Positions 24,061 through 36,242 of a DNA stretch of 64,000 nucleotides are shown piece after piece. Position 1 is the stretch's first letter. Every line of letters begins with the position of its first letter. The DNA comes from Sphagnum compactum (Eukaryota > Bryophyta > Sphagnopsida > Sphagnales). Position numbers and translations under genes: made by a program. The notes beneath the pieces are model-generated. The model did no database searches, was not told the origin of the DNA, and saw only the letters and a list, made by a program, of their open reading frames with translations. The stretch lies in the NCBI GenBank assembly GCA_965153455.1, contig OZ234503.1, positions 4,960,001-5,024,000 on the forward strand, written 5' to 3'.

Positions 24061-24850
24061 AATATATGGCTATTGGTTGTTCTTTTATTAGTGCTATTAG
24101 TAGTTATTAATGGCTATTGGTACCTATTCTATTTGTGGCTATTAATGTTTTTTAGTGGTTACTCTATTAATAGTTATTGGTGGTTATTCTATTAATGGCC
24201 ATTAGTGGTTATTCTATTGGTGGCTATTCGTGGTTATTCTATTGGTGGCTATTATATTAATGGTTATTGGTGGTTATTCTATAAATGGCTACTGGTGGTT
24301 ATTCTATTAATGGTTATTGGTGGTTATTCTACTAATGGCTACTGGTGGTTATTTTATTAATGGCTACTGGTGGTTATTCTATTAATGGTTATTGGTGGTT
24401 ATTCTACTAATGGCTACTGGTGGTTATTCTATTAATGGCTACTGGTGGTTATTCTATTAATGGCTATTCGTGATTAATGTATTAATGACTATTGGTGGTT
24501 ATTCTATTAATGATTATTGGTGATTAATCTATTAATGGCTATTGGTGCCTATTCTATTAATGGATATTCGTGATTAATCTATTAATGGCTATTGGTGCCT
24601 ATTCTATTAATGGCTATTGATGGCTATTTTATTAATATATATTCGTGATTAATCTATTAATGGCTATTGGTGGCTATTATATTAATGGCTATTGGTGGCT
24701 ATTCTATTAATGGTTATTCGTGCTTAATCTATTAATGGCTATTGGTGGCTATTCTATTAATGGCTATTGGTGGCTATTCTATTAATGGCTATTGGTGGTT
24801 ATTTTATTAATGGTTATTATATTATAAGTTATTGTTGGTTATTATATGTT
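24060..24850. repeat. 25-bp minisatellite (ATTCTATTAATGG/CTATTGGTGG type)
   Basis: About 25-30 tandem copies of a 25-bp unit built from ATTCTATTAATGGCT and ATTGGTGGTT halves. Copies differ by a few bases (GGCT/GGTT, GGTGG/CGTGA, GGTGCC). Variant units occur in runs, which suggests local duplication of sub-blocks. It makes up the centre of the nested CACTA element. Confidence 0.92.
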
Positions 24851-26029
24851 ATATTACGATTATTAGCGATTATTGTAAGATAAATTATTGTTTGATATTT
24901 TATGTTATAATATCATAGGCTATTACTAGTTATTATATTGTAGGGTATTTAAAATTATTTTTCATAGGTTATTATTTTCTATTCTAAGTTATTTTTACCT
25001 TAAGTCATTATATTTTGTTTTAGATTATTTTAAATTTATTATGCTTAGGATAAAATAATTTATAATAACATTAAGTAGAATGACCTTGAATAATTTAAAG
25101 TATAACTTGAAATAACATATATTAATTTAAAATAAAATAACCTAAGGTATAGCCTAAAGTTAGTTAAATAATATAATTTAAAATAATTTAACAGCTTATA
25201 ATAAACTAGTTAAGATACTTTAAGGTAAAATAACATATAATAATTTAGAGTACAATAATTTATAATAGCCTATAATAACATAAAATATAAGTTAGAATAA
25301 CTAAACTAGCTTAAAATAATATAGGGTATATCATAAAGTAACATAGATAAAATATTTAAAAAAACATATAAATAAACCTATTTGTTATAGTAAATTGTAA
25401 TAGTGAATTATGTTAATTAGAATTGAAACATGACGTCTACATAGTGATATTATAATGAAATAACTTTCATTAAGTGAAATCAGTAAAATGCAATGAAGTT
25501 ATTTCACTTTTAAGGTCCCATAGTGATTTAAGCTAGTAAATTACACCCCACTTTGGTAGTAGTGAAACAAAACGTTTTATAACTTGGAAAGTTTATTTTT
25601 CTTATTTTTCTTCTTGTTAGTTTTTCATTACTCCTTTTCTTTTACACTTCAAAGGTGATTATAGGATATTTAATAATTATGAATACTTGATGAAAATATG
25701 ATTTTAATATTATTATCTAGTTTAAATTAATAATTGCTTAGGATGTTTATATACTTGTAGGTTAATTAGTGTAGCCTATTTACATTAATATTTTAACATA
25801 AATAATAAAATTTAAAAATATAATACCTATTGATTAATTATATATAATTGATTATCAATATAATTATAATAAACATTTAATTAATAAATATGATTATTTA
25901 TAATAATTTTAAAAATATTATCATATTAATTGATTTGAATTATTTTTTGTTTAATAAAATGTACATTTTTTGAAAAAATATTCCAAAATAAAATAATGTC
26001 AAACATATTTAAACCATGGTTTAATTTAA

Positions 26030-26460
26030 CTTACTCTAACATAATTTAATCAACAATAATTAGTTTAACCTAACTTAATTTAACCATTGTCAATTTTAGC
26101 CTAATATTAATTTAGCCATAAATATTTTAGCATAATTTAATTTAACCATATTTATTTTATCCTAATTTAATTTAGTTTAATTTAGTTTAGCCATAACTAT
26201 TATAGCTTAATTTAATTTAGCCATAATTAGTTTGGCCTAACTTAATTTAGCCATGTTTATTTTAGCCTAGCTAGTTTAATTTAACTTAATTTAATTTAGC
26301 CTAACTTGATTTAGCCATAATTTGTTTGGCCTAACTTAATTTAGCCCTAGTTAATTTAAATTAATTTAATTTAGCCATAATTGATTTAATCTAATAAATT
26401 TAGCCATGGTTAGTTTAACTTTTTTGTTTATTTAACCTAGGTTAGTTTAGACTAGCCTAA
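26030..26460. repeat. TAATTTAGCC-type ~30-bp repeat in the outer CACTA element
   Basis: Around a dozen imperfect units read TAATTTAGCCATAATTAGTT and variants such as GGCCTAACTTAATTTAGCC. The array belongs to the outer element, to the right of the nested insertion. Confidence 0.75.
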
Positions 26461-26752
26461 GTTAGCATGGGGTTAACCTTAGTACTAGAGGTACATAATA
26501 TTATTATATATAGCCTATGTAAATATATTAAGTATAGTATTTAAGTATGTATAAGTTTAGGCCATTTTTTATGACACGTGTCCATATTGTACACATTTAG
26601 TTGCATGTTAGTTGCACACACAACCGTATGGCCGAAAAATTATACAAATCCGAATTTGTAGTTGCAAACATGACCAAGATAGTTGCAAACGACAACCAGT
26701 TGCATGCTAGTTGCATAGTGACTGGTTGCAAATGACAAGATTTCTAGTAGTG

Positions 26753-27250
26753 TTTCTTATGGCGAAGTTGAAGCTTAAGGGTCATCTACCCCCATGGAGT
26801 GAGCCCTATTTTGGTTACGATAGACAATGGCGGAAATCTCCCATGAGTGCAAGGAGTTGACTAATGTCCAAGTTTGTGACCATGCAACATCATGTTTCCA
26901 AATTCTTGCATCAAAGATTCAGAACCTTTGTATCACACATGTTAATGAATTAGTGCAACTCAACATGATCTTTAATTGGATGGAAGATGGATTGGGCAAT
27001 TTAGTTTGTTGGATGAAAGATTGGCCTGAAACTACGTTGAAACATGCAAATTCCCGTAGCAAGAGGACTCAAGAGTAGGGGAATGGTTTAGATTTAAAGG
27101 AAAGGGCCACAAAAATAATATACCATGTTCCATACATTTGTGACTACCAATTGATTAAACTTCTTTTAATGTGGTAGGTGAAGCATTTGTCTTGATTAAA
27201 TTGAAGTGAATTATTTAAAAATTTATATAATTTATTTACAATACTCACAT
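26753..27250. other. Intergenic stretch, no gene recognised
   Basis: It contains an open frame at 26827-27078 (plus) with no recognisable motif. The rest is AT-rich. Confidence 0.5.
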
Positions 27251-28700
27251 GCAAAATGATGGGTTAACATCACTAGATATAGATAATGCATCAATGCCAA
27301 AGTCCCAAGTAATTTCCATGGGTATTGAATGAGTTAGATGGAATAAAATAAAATAAAATAATTTTGACAGTATTACAAAGTAGCAAACTCATCCAATGCA
27401 TTTATATTACCATGATGGGGGTAATGCACAAGTGAATTGGGTTGGATAAGGTGTTTCCAATATATCCACAAGGTATTGCACTTCTGCAATAGATGAGATA
27501 AAATTGTCACAACTAAGCATCAGGGTATTGCTAAACAATAAAATGATCCAATGCACTTGCATTACCTTGATCATGATAATGCATTGTTGAATTAGATGAG
27601 ATGAAATAGATTAACCTCTGGATGAATGTATTACACAACAATAAAATGATCTAGTACATTTTAGTTACTTTGATGAAGGTAAGACATTGTTGAATTATAT
27701 GAGATGAAATATATTAACCTCAAGATGAATGTATTGCACAAAAATAAAATAATCCAATTCATTTGCATTACCTTGATGACAGTAATGTATATGGGAATTA
27801 GGTTGGACATAATATTTTCAATTTGCCCTTTAGGGTATTGTATTGTTGAATCAAATGAAATGAAATAGATTAACCTTAGGATGAATGTATTTCACAACAT
27901 TAAAATAATCCAATGCATTGGTAATGCTTTGATAAGGATAATGCACAAGTGAATTGGGGTGGATATGTTGTTTCCAATTTGTCCTTAGGGTATTACATGT
28001 TGAATTAGATGAAATGAAATGACCAAAGGATGAAGGTATTGCACAACAACAAAATAGTTCAATGCATTTGCATTACCTTGATGAGGGTAATGCACAACAA
28101 CAAAATAGTTCAATGCATTTGCATTACCTTGATGAGGGTAATGACAAGTGAATTGGGGTGGATATGTTATTTTCAATAGGTCCTTAGGGTATTGAATTGT
28201 TGAATTAAACGAAATGAATATAATTTTGTAAGATTAAAGGTTTTTATTAAAGTGAAATTTTGTTGTGCTTATGCATTACCTTAGTGAGGGTATTGTAAAA
28301 AGAATAAATACAATATGATATTTTCCCTTTGCCCTAAAGTTATTGCATTAAAAAAAATCATCCACTTGGTTGCATTACCTTTATGAGGGCAATGTGATGA
28401 TTAGTTAATTTATGTATGTGCTTTACAAGTTGTCTTGAGGGTATGGCAGTGAGGAAGTTCAAGGAGGGTATTGCAAAAACAATTACATCAGTCCATTAAT
28501 GTGGGTTGAGTAAAGATATCAAGTTTTTTTTTGCAATACCTTCATATGGGTGTTGACAATAATTTAATTCTTGACTTTTATAAGGCTACAGTGAAACAAT
28601 CTAATGTAGTTGCAATACCCTCATTTGGGTCATTGCAACATTGCTTTCAACAGTCGCGAAGTTGCGAGTGGTAGGTACGTGCGAAGGGCGACAAAGCAAC
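27250..28700. repeat. Degenerate repeats built on GGTATTGC / GGTAATGC words
   Basis: Units of about 110-130 bp alternate segments such as AGGGTATTGCACAACAA, AAAATGATCCAATGCATTTG, CATTACCTTGATGAGGGTAA and GAATTAGATGAAATGAAATA. Near 28035-28140 a shorter ~53-bp unit is repeated almost exactly twice. After 28250 only the GGTATTGC/GCAATACC word recurs. The word is shared with 5700-6560, some 21 kb away. Confidence 0.75.
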
Positions 28701-31700
28701 CTACTTGGTATATTGCAATACCCTCATCGACATGCATCATCATCACCTTGGTGGAAATTTAGTGCGGAGGTACAAAGGTAGACAGGTAGATGGGTAAGGA
28801 GGTAGGTAGGTAGCTGGGTGGAGAGTAGGTAGGTCATGAGAGAGAAAGCCAGGGTGCATAGGCGGGTAGTCTAAATCTAGGTAGGTAGGTGAGACTCAGG
28901 TGGGTGTGGGGGGCGAGAAAAACGAAGTTCCCACAAAAGACCAACCTGGGCTGAGGGAGGGGAAAAAAAAAAGGTCAACCTGAGCTCACCACCTTGGTTG
29001 GCCCAGGGACAGGGAGGGACGAAAAAGGTACACCCATCAGTGCACCATCCATCCACACACCATCCATCCACATTGGTGCGGTGGAGGGTGACCTGGTTCA
29101 CTCTGGCCCTGAGTCCACCACCATACACAAACACACCTTCGAGCTACCTATTGTGCAGAAATCCCGAAACCATTAGGGCTCAAAAGTCCTGGACATGAAC
29201 TCTGGCGGGTTTGGAGAACTGTGGTGGGTTTTGGGGAGTAGGGGGGGAGGGGAGGGTCGTGAGGATGAGTTGCAGATTTAAAAAAGGCTTGAGTGGGAGT
29301 CAGAAAACAATGGAGGACACAAAGTCACCCAAGTTTTACAGGAGGCCAAAAACCATAGAAGTCCATCCCAAGAAATGATTCATAGTGAAGGAGGAGCTTT
29401 TTCAGCCTTGGTGAGGAAAGAGTCAGCAAGAGGAGGGGAAAAAAACTCATTTAAAGTACACATATATTATGCCCATGAGTTGCTTGCTGCACCTGCAGAG
29501 GAGTGATGTAGGTACTGTGGTGGCCCTGTCACAAATTTTGTACTCTGTGCCTGTTTCTTTGGGTTAGGGGGTGAAAGAAATAAGATGTGTGGCCACGAGT
29601 TGCACAATTCACAAGGAAAGTCATTTTTATTCAAATGCACTTTCATTTTTGCAGAAGTGCTAAGGGGGGGGGGAGCTCTCCTGGCTCGGCCACTTCTGAT
29701 GTTTTAGCAGCAGAGCCAAAAGAGCCCCACTTCTTCTCATCCCTACACATTCAAGGGTTCTTGGGAATAACACATTTATTCTAGTTGGAATGTAGATTGT
29801 TTTATTGTTAACTTAAGTCAGTCTTTGGATGAGAAATGAATCTGGTGATGGGCCCTTCAAAGTTATAGATGGGTTTGGGTTACCTATGCTTTTTCCTCCA
29901 GCATGTAAAGGGGGGGCAGGGGAGGGAGGATATTTTAGCCATTGCACCCAAATATCCACAAACAATTGACCATTGGATACTTATCATATATTCACACTCT
30001 AATTCAAGGGTTGGCCACTAAGGTCAATTGAACATAACACAATGCTTGTGTATTACATAATGTGTAAGTGGACTAACATTGATTGACAGACTCGAGTCCA
30101 GAGGCTCTCTCCAGTGGGAAATGGTAACTTTTTCCGCTTTCAATGTGCGGCAAAAAATAATATGAAACAAAAGCAACTGAAACATTAAAAATTAATAAAA
30201 TTGGAAAACCACCAATGGGTGGATCACTGGTAAAACTGCAGCTGACACATTTGGATCCCATGGATGATACCTTTCATCTTGTTCTCGTCATTACACCACC
30301 AAGGACATCAAAACTATGTGGGGGCTAAACAGGACACATCACTAACACTCTCAAAGTTCCTAGGGTGTTTTTAACTTTCCAATGTTATAAGCGCAAAGTT
30401 CGAAGGGGGTTTTTAACACAAAACATCATAGTTCTATTCAGTAGCACCGTTGTTTTGCAAAGTAAAACACATGTTTATGTTCTGCTACAAGGAGAAGAAT
30501 TTGAAACTAGCACTAGTTTTGGTACAACAAAAACTAATTGCTAGTAGCCCACTTCTCAACATCACATTACAAGGGGTTTTTTTTTCATTAACAAAAACCT
30601 TCACCAAGCTTGTGGATGCCGCACAATGCTCTGCTTTGACCCCCTCAAGGTTTACCATGGTTCACCCCAGGCCACTTGTTTCAAACCCGAATGGAGGTTT
30701 GGAAATGGACATAGGAGCACCATGTGAAGGATTGCCTGGACCCTTTGAACTTCCAGGGCTGAAAGTGACAGGAGAATAAATGCACATTCTATGAGAGCTT
30801 AAATGTTTGCTCACTAGCCTATCTACCCTAGGTAGCAACTTTGTATATGTTTATTGCTTTATGTGATTCTGGTTCTTTATTATTTGTATAATCAAAATAA
30901 CCTCTTGTTTTGGGGTTTGAGATAAAATAAATAAAAAAATTGACAATTCTCATGAAAGAACTGCCAGTTTGGGTAGGCTCTTTGACCCCGTTCTTTGATT
31001 TTGAGAACCATCTGTGAGGGGTATCCATCAACCCAATTGTTTTGAGAGTTGAGGTAAGCAATCAAATAGTTCTAGGATTGGCTTTTTTTGGCTGCATGCC
31101 ATGCTGCTAACGGAGTGATCATGGGATGATGGGCTTCTGATTGGTCAGTTGGCAAACCACTTCTAAACAAACTCAAATTTAGGTTGAAGCATCTTCTTTT
31201 CTGGCTGATGTCCCACATATGGCACAAGAAATTTTTACAACATTCTAAAACTTTAATTCAGATCCCCAAAAAATATGAAAGGAAATCTTGGGAAGGTCTC
31301 TTGAAAGGCTATTTGTCAATAACAATAATAATATCCACCTTCATAAGCATTCCTATAGTTGATTGACTTAACCTAGGGTTTACAAACTAGCATGGTTTCG
31401 AAGAATTAGTTTGATTCAGATAATACACCCATCTAAGTCTAAAAGGAGTTTGATACCTGCAATGCAAAGAAGAGGCTGCTCCATCATGATCACTTTGGCT
31501 ACCATCAAAGCACAAAAAGCCCTCCCAATGACCATGTTAATCTAATTTTACATTAACCAGAAATTGTCCATTTGTGACATGTTTAATCCAAAGTTCCCTC
31601 TCTCTGTCTCTGTGCATTTCCTCTTTTCTTTCAAGTTGCGGTGCCCTTCTCATGTCTGAATTTGTTTTCACGCCCCTTCCATCCCCACCTTCCACCCAAG

Positions 31701-34700
31701 GTCAATGATCACATTAGTGTGCATCTTGGCAGTGCCCCACTCTCAGTTATTAAATGTTGATGATGGGGGCATGGACTTGCCTGTTTTTGGGTGTTTTGAA
31801 GGACACGCCACCAATATGAAAAGGGGGAATAGGATTGCAAATATGACAATTGTCATCATGAGCACAAAACAAATATCATATGTTACCAAACCAGGACCAA
31901 AATGCTCCTCCATTTGGAGGAAAAAGTTACTTATCTTGGGTCTCAAAAAGATGGCCTACATGTGACATTATTTTTCTTTCTCTCAAAAGGTGGGATGTTA
32001 TTGGAAGAAACGCGTGAGGGGTGGAGAAAGTGTCATTATGAGGAGGACCAGCACACACAATCAAATATCTCAGTTGTCGCCCCAAAAGGGAGTAGCTGAA
32101 GTTACTGTAACAAATGCACAACATGTTCTATACATGCCATCCAAAAACATGTACGGGCTTTTGAGGAATGCACAAGTGGACCCAATTCTTTCTTTAGCTG
32201 TGACCCACGCATATATACCATATTACTCTTTACTTGATAAACAAACCCCTGGGAGACCACCCATTTCTTGAGCTAAGAACACCGCATATGTAATGTACCA
32301 CTCCTTTTATTGATAAATTAATCCCTAAGAAACCACCCATACTTGTACATACATGGTCCCCAATGACCCACCACCTTGCATTGCCACATGCCATAAAGTA
32401 AGTAAGTTTAGGGACCCTCTCCCCTTTCCCCTTGTTTTCCATTTTCCCTTGCTACAGTCTAAATGGATAGGCATGGCTGTGTGGCAAAACTATGATTTCA
32501 TATGCATGCATATCATATTCAGGCACATCACTGGTTTTGGGTCAATCTGATTCATCTGGGTGGACAGCCCATCATAGAAATGATAAGTAAATGGGAATGT
32601 ATTCCAAAGAGAGCAGATGATGATTCTATCTTTCTTCAAAAGAAACTACAGAGTAAAAAGTCTCTATGTCCAGATGTGTCTACTTAAGTATTCTGCTCAC
32701 TTATCCAATTGCCCCACAAGGACAAAACCCCCAAACTTTCGAATGGCAAAAGAAAAAGGGGGAACTTATCCAATCAGACAAGACTAGTAGACGGGTTTCA
32801 TGCTTCAATCCACACATGGTCATGCTAAACCAACAGCTTCTCCAAAAGCACAAAAATTGCAACACTCTAATTTTTGTCTAATAAACATCATGTGGAGCAA
32901 ACTGGATTTGCATTCCCAAGACCAAGCTTCCCCCATTCCTGCACCCCAAAAACTTGTTTTGGCCACAGCGCCTTCCTCAACAATCAACTAGCAGCTCTAG
33001 CACCTTGTCCATGGGAGATCAGAGGAAACTTTCAATTGTCTTGGTGACTTCTTGGGCCAACTTGAGCACATATTGTTAAACTGTATGTTGGTGGCCCAAG
33101 GACAACTAGAGTAAAGCCAATGGGCACAAGAAGGCACCCTTTGTTTTGATACGCTTGGCTTCTTCCACCTACTTCTTTTGACACATTGTTAAGAGATGGC
33201 TTCCATCCAATGGCTAATGTTGGAAAATTTATTTGAAAATGTTAGTGATACATATTATTGAGCCAAGATGAAGATGTTGGGTTTCATTTGGTGAAGGTGC
33301 CTTTTTCATCAGTCCCCCAAGAATTTGGTGCCAAAGTAATCCCATGTTGGCTCTGATCTCATTCTTGAGTTCTTGGGCTTGAGCCCAAATGAAATTTGGC
33401 CCAATTTTTAACATTCACCTAATTATAATGATCTATTTTGAGTTGGGCCCTAGTGTGAGGAACTGGGGAAGCTATTTCAGATAGAGTTCGTGCAAGTGCT
33501 ACTGATACCAAAAAAAAGGTGTCATGTGTATTGCCTTTAAGAATGTCCCAGCTAACTTACAATCCTTTCTTTGCTTTGCATGCGGATGCAAACACCTTTG
33601 CATTATTATGCCGGGTTGCCACAATAAGGTTTCCCCTCCAAGGACTCTCGCACTATGATTTTCAAGTACAAACTTTGTCCTTCGACTCAAATGTACATCA
33701 CAGACATATGTGTCATAATGGATAGTTGGCACACATGCCGACATTCAGGGGCGCTGGCTGATAAGTGCGTGTATGATCCCTTCCTTTCTCATACTGGGCG
33801 GTGGTTGTTGTCCTCCCTACCCATTCATGATAAGCTGCACTGTTATACCTGGATACTTGTATTCCTATATTTGTCTACCTGAGAGCTTATGTAAACCCAC
33901 TTGAGAACTTATGGGGTATATTGTGTAAGAATAGCGCCTTCACACGCGGATGTCAAGCGTACCTCCCATGAACATGTTCATTGATCATTATCTGCACACA
34001 TGGGCGTCATACCACATGATGGTGAGCATGGTGGAATTGTCAGCATCCTTTCCAAGTGTCATCAACTAGGTATTACAATTTTTTGTGCAATTATGCCACT
34101 CCAAAGGATCAAGTAGGCTACTGCAGCAGTTTTTAGTTTTTACATGTGTTCCCTTGGAAGCGAGAGCCCATGGAATTTTTTTATCAAAAGTTTGGTGGAA
34201 TTTCCCAAAAACAGAGCAAAATGAGTCAAATTTAAAAGAAAAAACAATTCTAATTTTTTGCCATTTTTGTCAGAAAAGAACAAAATTTGTCAAAAGAAAA
34301 TCACTGGTCATCACAAAGTGATTATCCATTTGCAATGATTGGTCAAGACTAGTGTTGGGAGGGTAATTGTATATACACCTAGGCCATTGTGTAAAACTGA
34401 GTAAGTGTAAATCATTACCCTCAATCATTTTTTGGATTTACATTTACCTTGCTTGTCATGTAGTTTTTTTTAGATTACATTTACACTGGGAAGTGTAAGA
34501 AAAATTCATTTACACTTACACAGCCCCTTTAAAATGTATTCAACAAAGTAAGTGTAAATGGACGGTCAATGGATAGAAAACATTTTTTCATGGGATTCCA
34601 GTTCCCTATCTAACCAAGGTGGTTACAAGGTTAACTCAACCTCTATTTTTAATATCTACCTACTAACAACCCAGTAGTGTTTAATTTTTACCTACATGTA

Positions 34701-35570
34701 TCTACTTACCTACTAGTCACAATGCTTAGGTTCAAGAGTTATCCTTTAGAATGAGAGTTGCCAAGGTAAAACCCAACATCAACATAATTGGAGTTAGTCA
34801 GAACTAAGCCATAAGATGATGCTTCCAATGAATGGTGCATTGGTGACAACAGTTCCATTGGCTTGTAATCATCACTTCCAAATTTCTTCCACTAACCACA
34901 AATCAAGTCTCAACAATTTTACCTCCAAACTCCCACCTCTTGTAGATCAAGAATTCACTCCAAATACACTAATTTTTTTCTCATTGATTCTTCTGAAAGT
35001 CAAGCATATCACCACCAAGCTAGTAGTTCAAGAGTTGTTGATTCAAAGGATTGAAACTCATTAAGGCCCCAAGTAGCCTAGAGTAAGAAAACAAGCAAAG
35101 CTATCCAAACCATAGATGCAAAAAGTTGATAAAAGTCTAAGCCTTTATTAAAACCCTCATTCAAAATGCCAAAAAGAAGCAATTTTTTTGGAAAAGAAGA
35201 CCAAATACTGGCTAATGAAAAAGTTGTCATTATTAAATTCGTTAGGGGGTTGCACACCAAACTTGATGTGGGAAGTGATGAAAATGAATCAAATGAAAAC
35301 CACATTAGAAGTTGCTGATATTGTCAAGTGTAAGCCCACTAACCAACAACATAGGTCCAAATTCCAGATCCCACAATCTTTTTTAATTAAAAAAAACCCA
35401 AAGCAAACCAAAGCTGGAAAACCCCCCATAATCCCCAGCTTTCCCCTACGCAAAACAAAAAATAATCCCCACACCCCCCCTCCCTCCCTTCCTTCCCACC
35501 ACCCCACTTTTCTTTCGCTTAGAACTTTTGCTTTTCAGAATCTTTTCTTTTATTCGAATGATCGCTTCAG
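28700..35570. other. Long intergenic region without a supported gene
   Basis: Less AT-rich than the flanks in parts, with GTAGGTAGGT-like simple repeats near 28790-28900 and short G runs. Several open frames of 60-110 codons (for example 30450-30779 and 31705-31965, plus) show no known motif or convincing exon structure. I see no tRNA, rRNA or transposon terminus. Confidence 0.5.
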
Positions 35571-35599
35571 TAGGTACCTAAAATCAAGACCTACTAGGT

Positions 35600-35993
35600 A
35601 GTAGGTCATGACGGACGAGTGACGCCTGCCGTCCACGACGTCGCACGTGGCACCAGCATTCGCGCGGACGCTGCCCAGTTCCCAACCGTTGATGGGATTG
35701 TGGGGTGTGGTCTCGGGCGTCTGCACACCGTAGATGCCATATCCGTCACGTGGGCTGCTGGCAAGGACAGGATATGGTCGTGCCCTTAATTTGCGGATCA
35801 CAATTTTTATAAAAAAAAATTTCTCCGATTTTTTTTTTCCTATTTCATTTTGTTTGGGGAGGGCTTGGGTCCTTCACCCATTGGCTCCGGCCCGCTTCCC
35901 CCCTTCGCCTCCCCCTCCACCCCCACCATGTTGGGAGTGGATCTGGCATATTCTTCGCCTGAGAATAGCACCAACAATGACAAGAAAGAGTAA
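35600..35993 (+). promoter_or_regulatory. GC-rich, G-box-containing promoter-like segment
   Basis: A sharply bounded CpG-rich stretch (about 35605-35790) holds two CACGTG G-box cores (35644-35649, 35747-35752). A TATAAAAAA run follows near 35808. A pyrimidine-rich leader then ends at an ATG (35928) that opens a 21-codon frame. The order resembles a plant promoter with 5' leader. No downstream exon is recognised, and a hAT-like element starts 250 bp later, so this may be the remnant of a gene. Confidence 0.3.
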
Positions 35994-36242
35994 TGCTTAA
36001 AGTGAAAAGGGAGATGAGTTCTTTTCTTCGCAATGGATTCGTTTTGTTGTGCCCAGAAAATGGGGAAGGCGAAGGGGAGTGGGGGGTTGTTGAAATATTT
36101 GGGCTAATGTGAAGGAACTTTAAGTAAGACTTTAACAATAACAACAACAATGGAAATGCTAGCAAACCAAAACCATTTGGGGTCAGGGATGATACTTTGG
36201 AGAGTATTTTGTGTAGGGCAACTCCTCAAAGTGGGGTGTTTA

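Larger units (their letters stand above)
22880..25564. mobile_element. Nested nonautonomous CACTA element, 2685 bp, TSD AAA
   Basis: It begins CACTACTAGGAAATGCG and ends with a stretch that reads inward CACTACTACCAAAGTGGGG. The flanking 3 bp are AAA on both sides (22877-22879 and 25565-25567). CTAGTGAA/TTCACTAG words sit near the left end. The inside is mostly AT-rich repeat DNA plus a tRNA-like SINE head. No coding capacity is seen. It lies inside the element at 21780-26752 and is therefore younger than it. Confidence 0.88.
21780..26752. mobile_element. Nonautonomous CACTA element (TTGCAAC family) with nested insertion, TSD TTT
   Basis: The right end read inward is CACTACTAGAAATCTTGTC, and the left end is a decayed CCCTACTATTAATTTGCC at 21780. 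The flanking 3 bp are TTT on both sides (21777-21779 and 26753-26755). Just inside both ends are repeated words GTTGCAA, TTGCAAC and AGTTGCAT. ACACGTG words cluster at 22057-22200 and recur near 26575. The right terminus matches the one at 59780. No transposase is present. Removing the nested element (22880-25564 plus one 3-bp duplication) leaves about 2.3 kb. Confidence 0.82.

Noticed and set aside
24060-24850. CRISPR-like array
   Set aside because: The 25-bp units are directly adjacent variants with no unique spacers, in a plant transposon; this is a minisatellite.
30450-30779. 109-codon plus-strand ORF
   Set aside because: No domain, no homologue recognised, no exon structure and an ordinary chance length for this stretch.
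35188-35601. 137-codon plus-strand ORF
   Set aside because: Low-complexity Pro/Lys-rich tail from a C-rich run; nothing recognisable.
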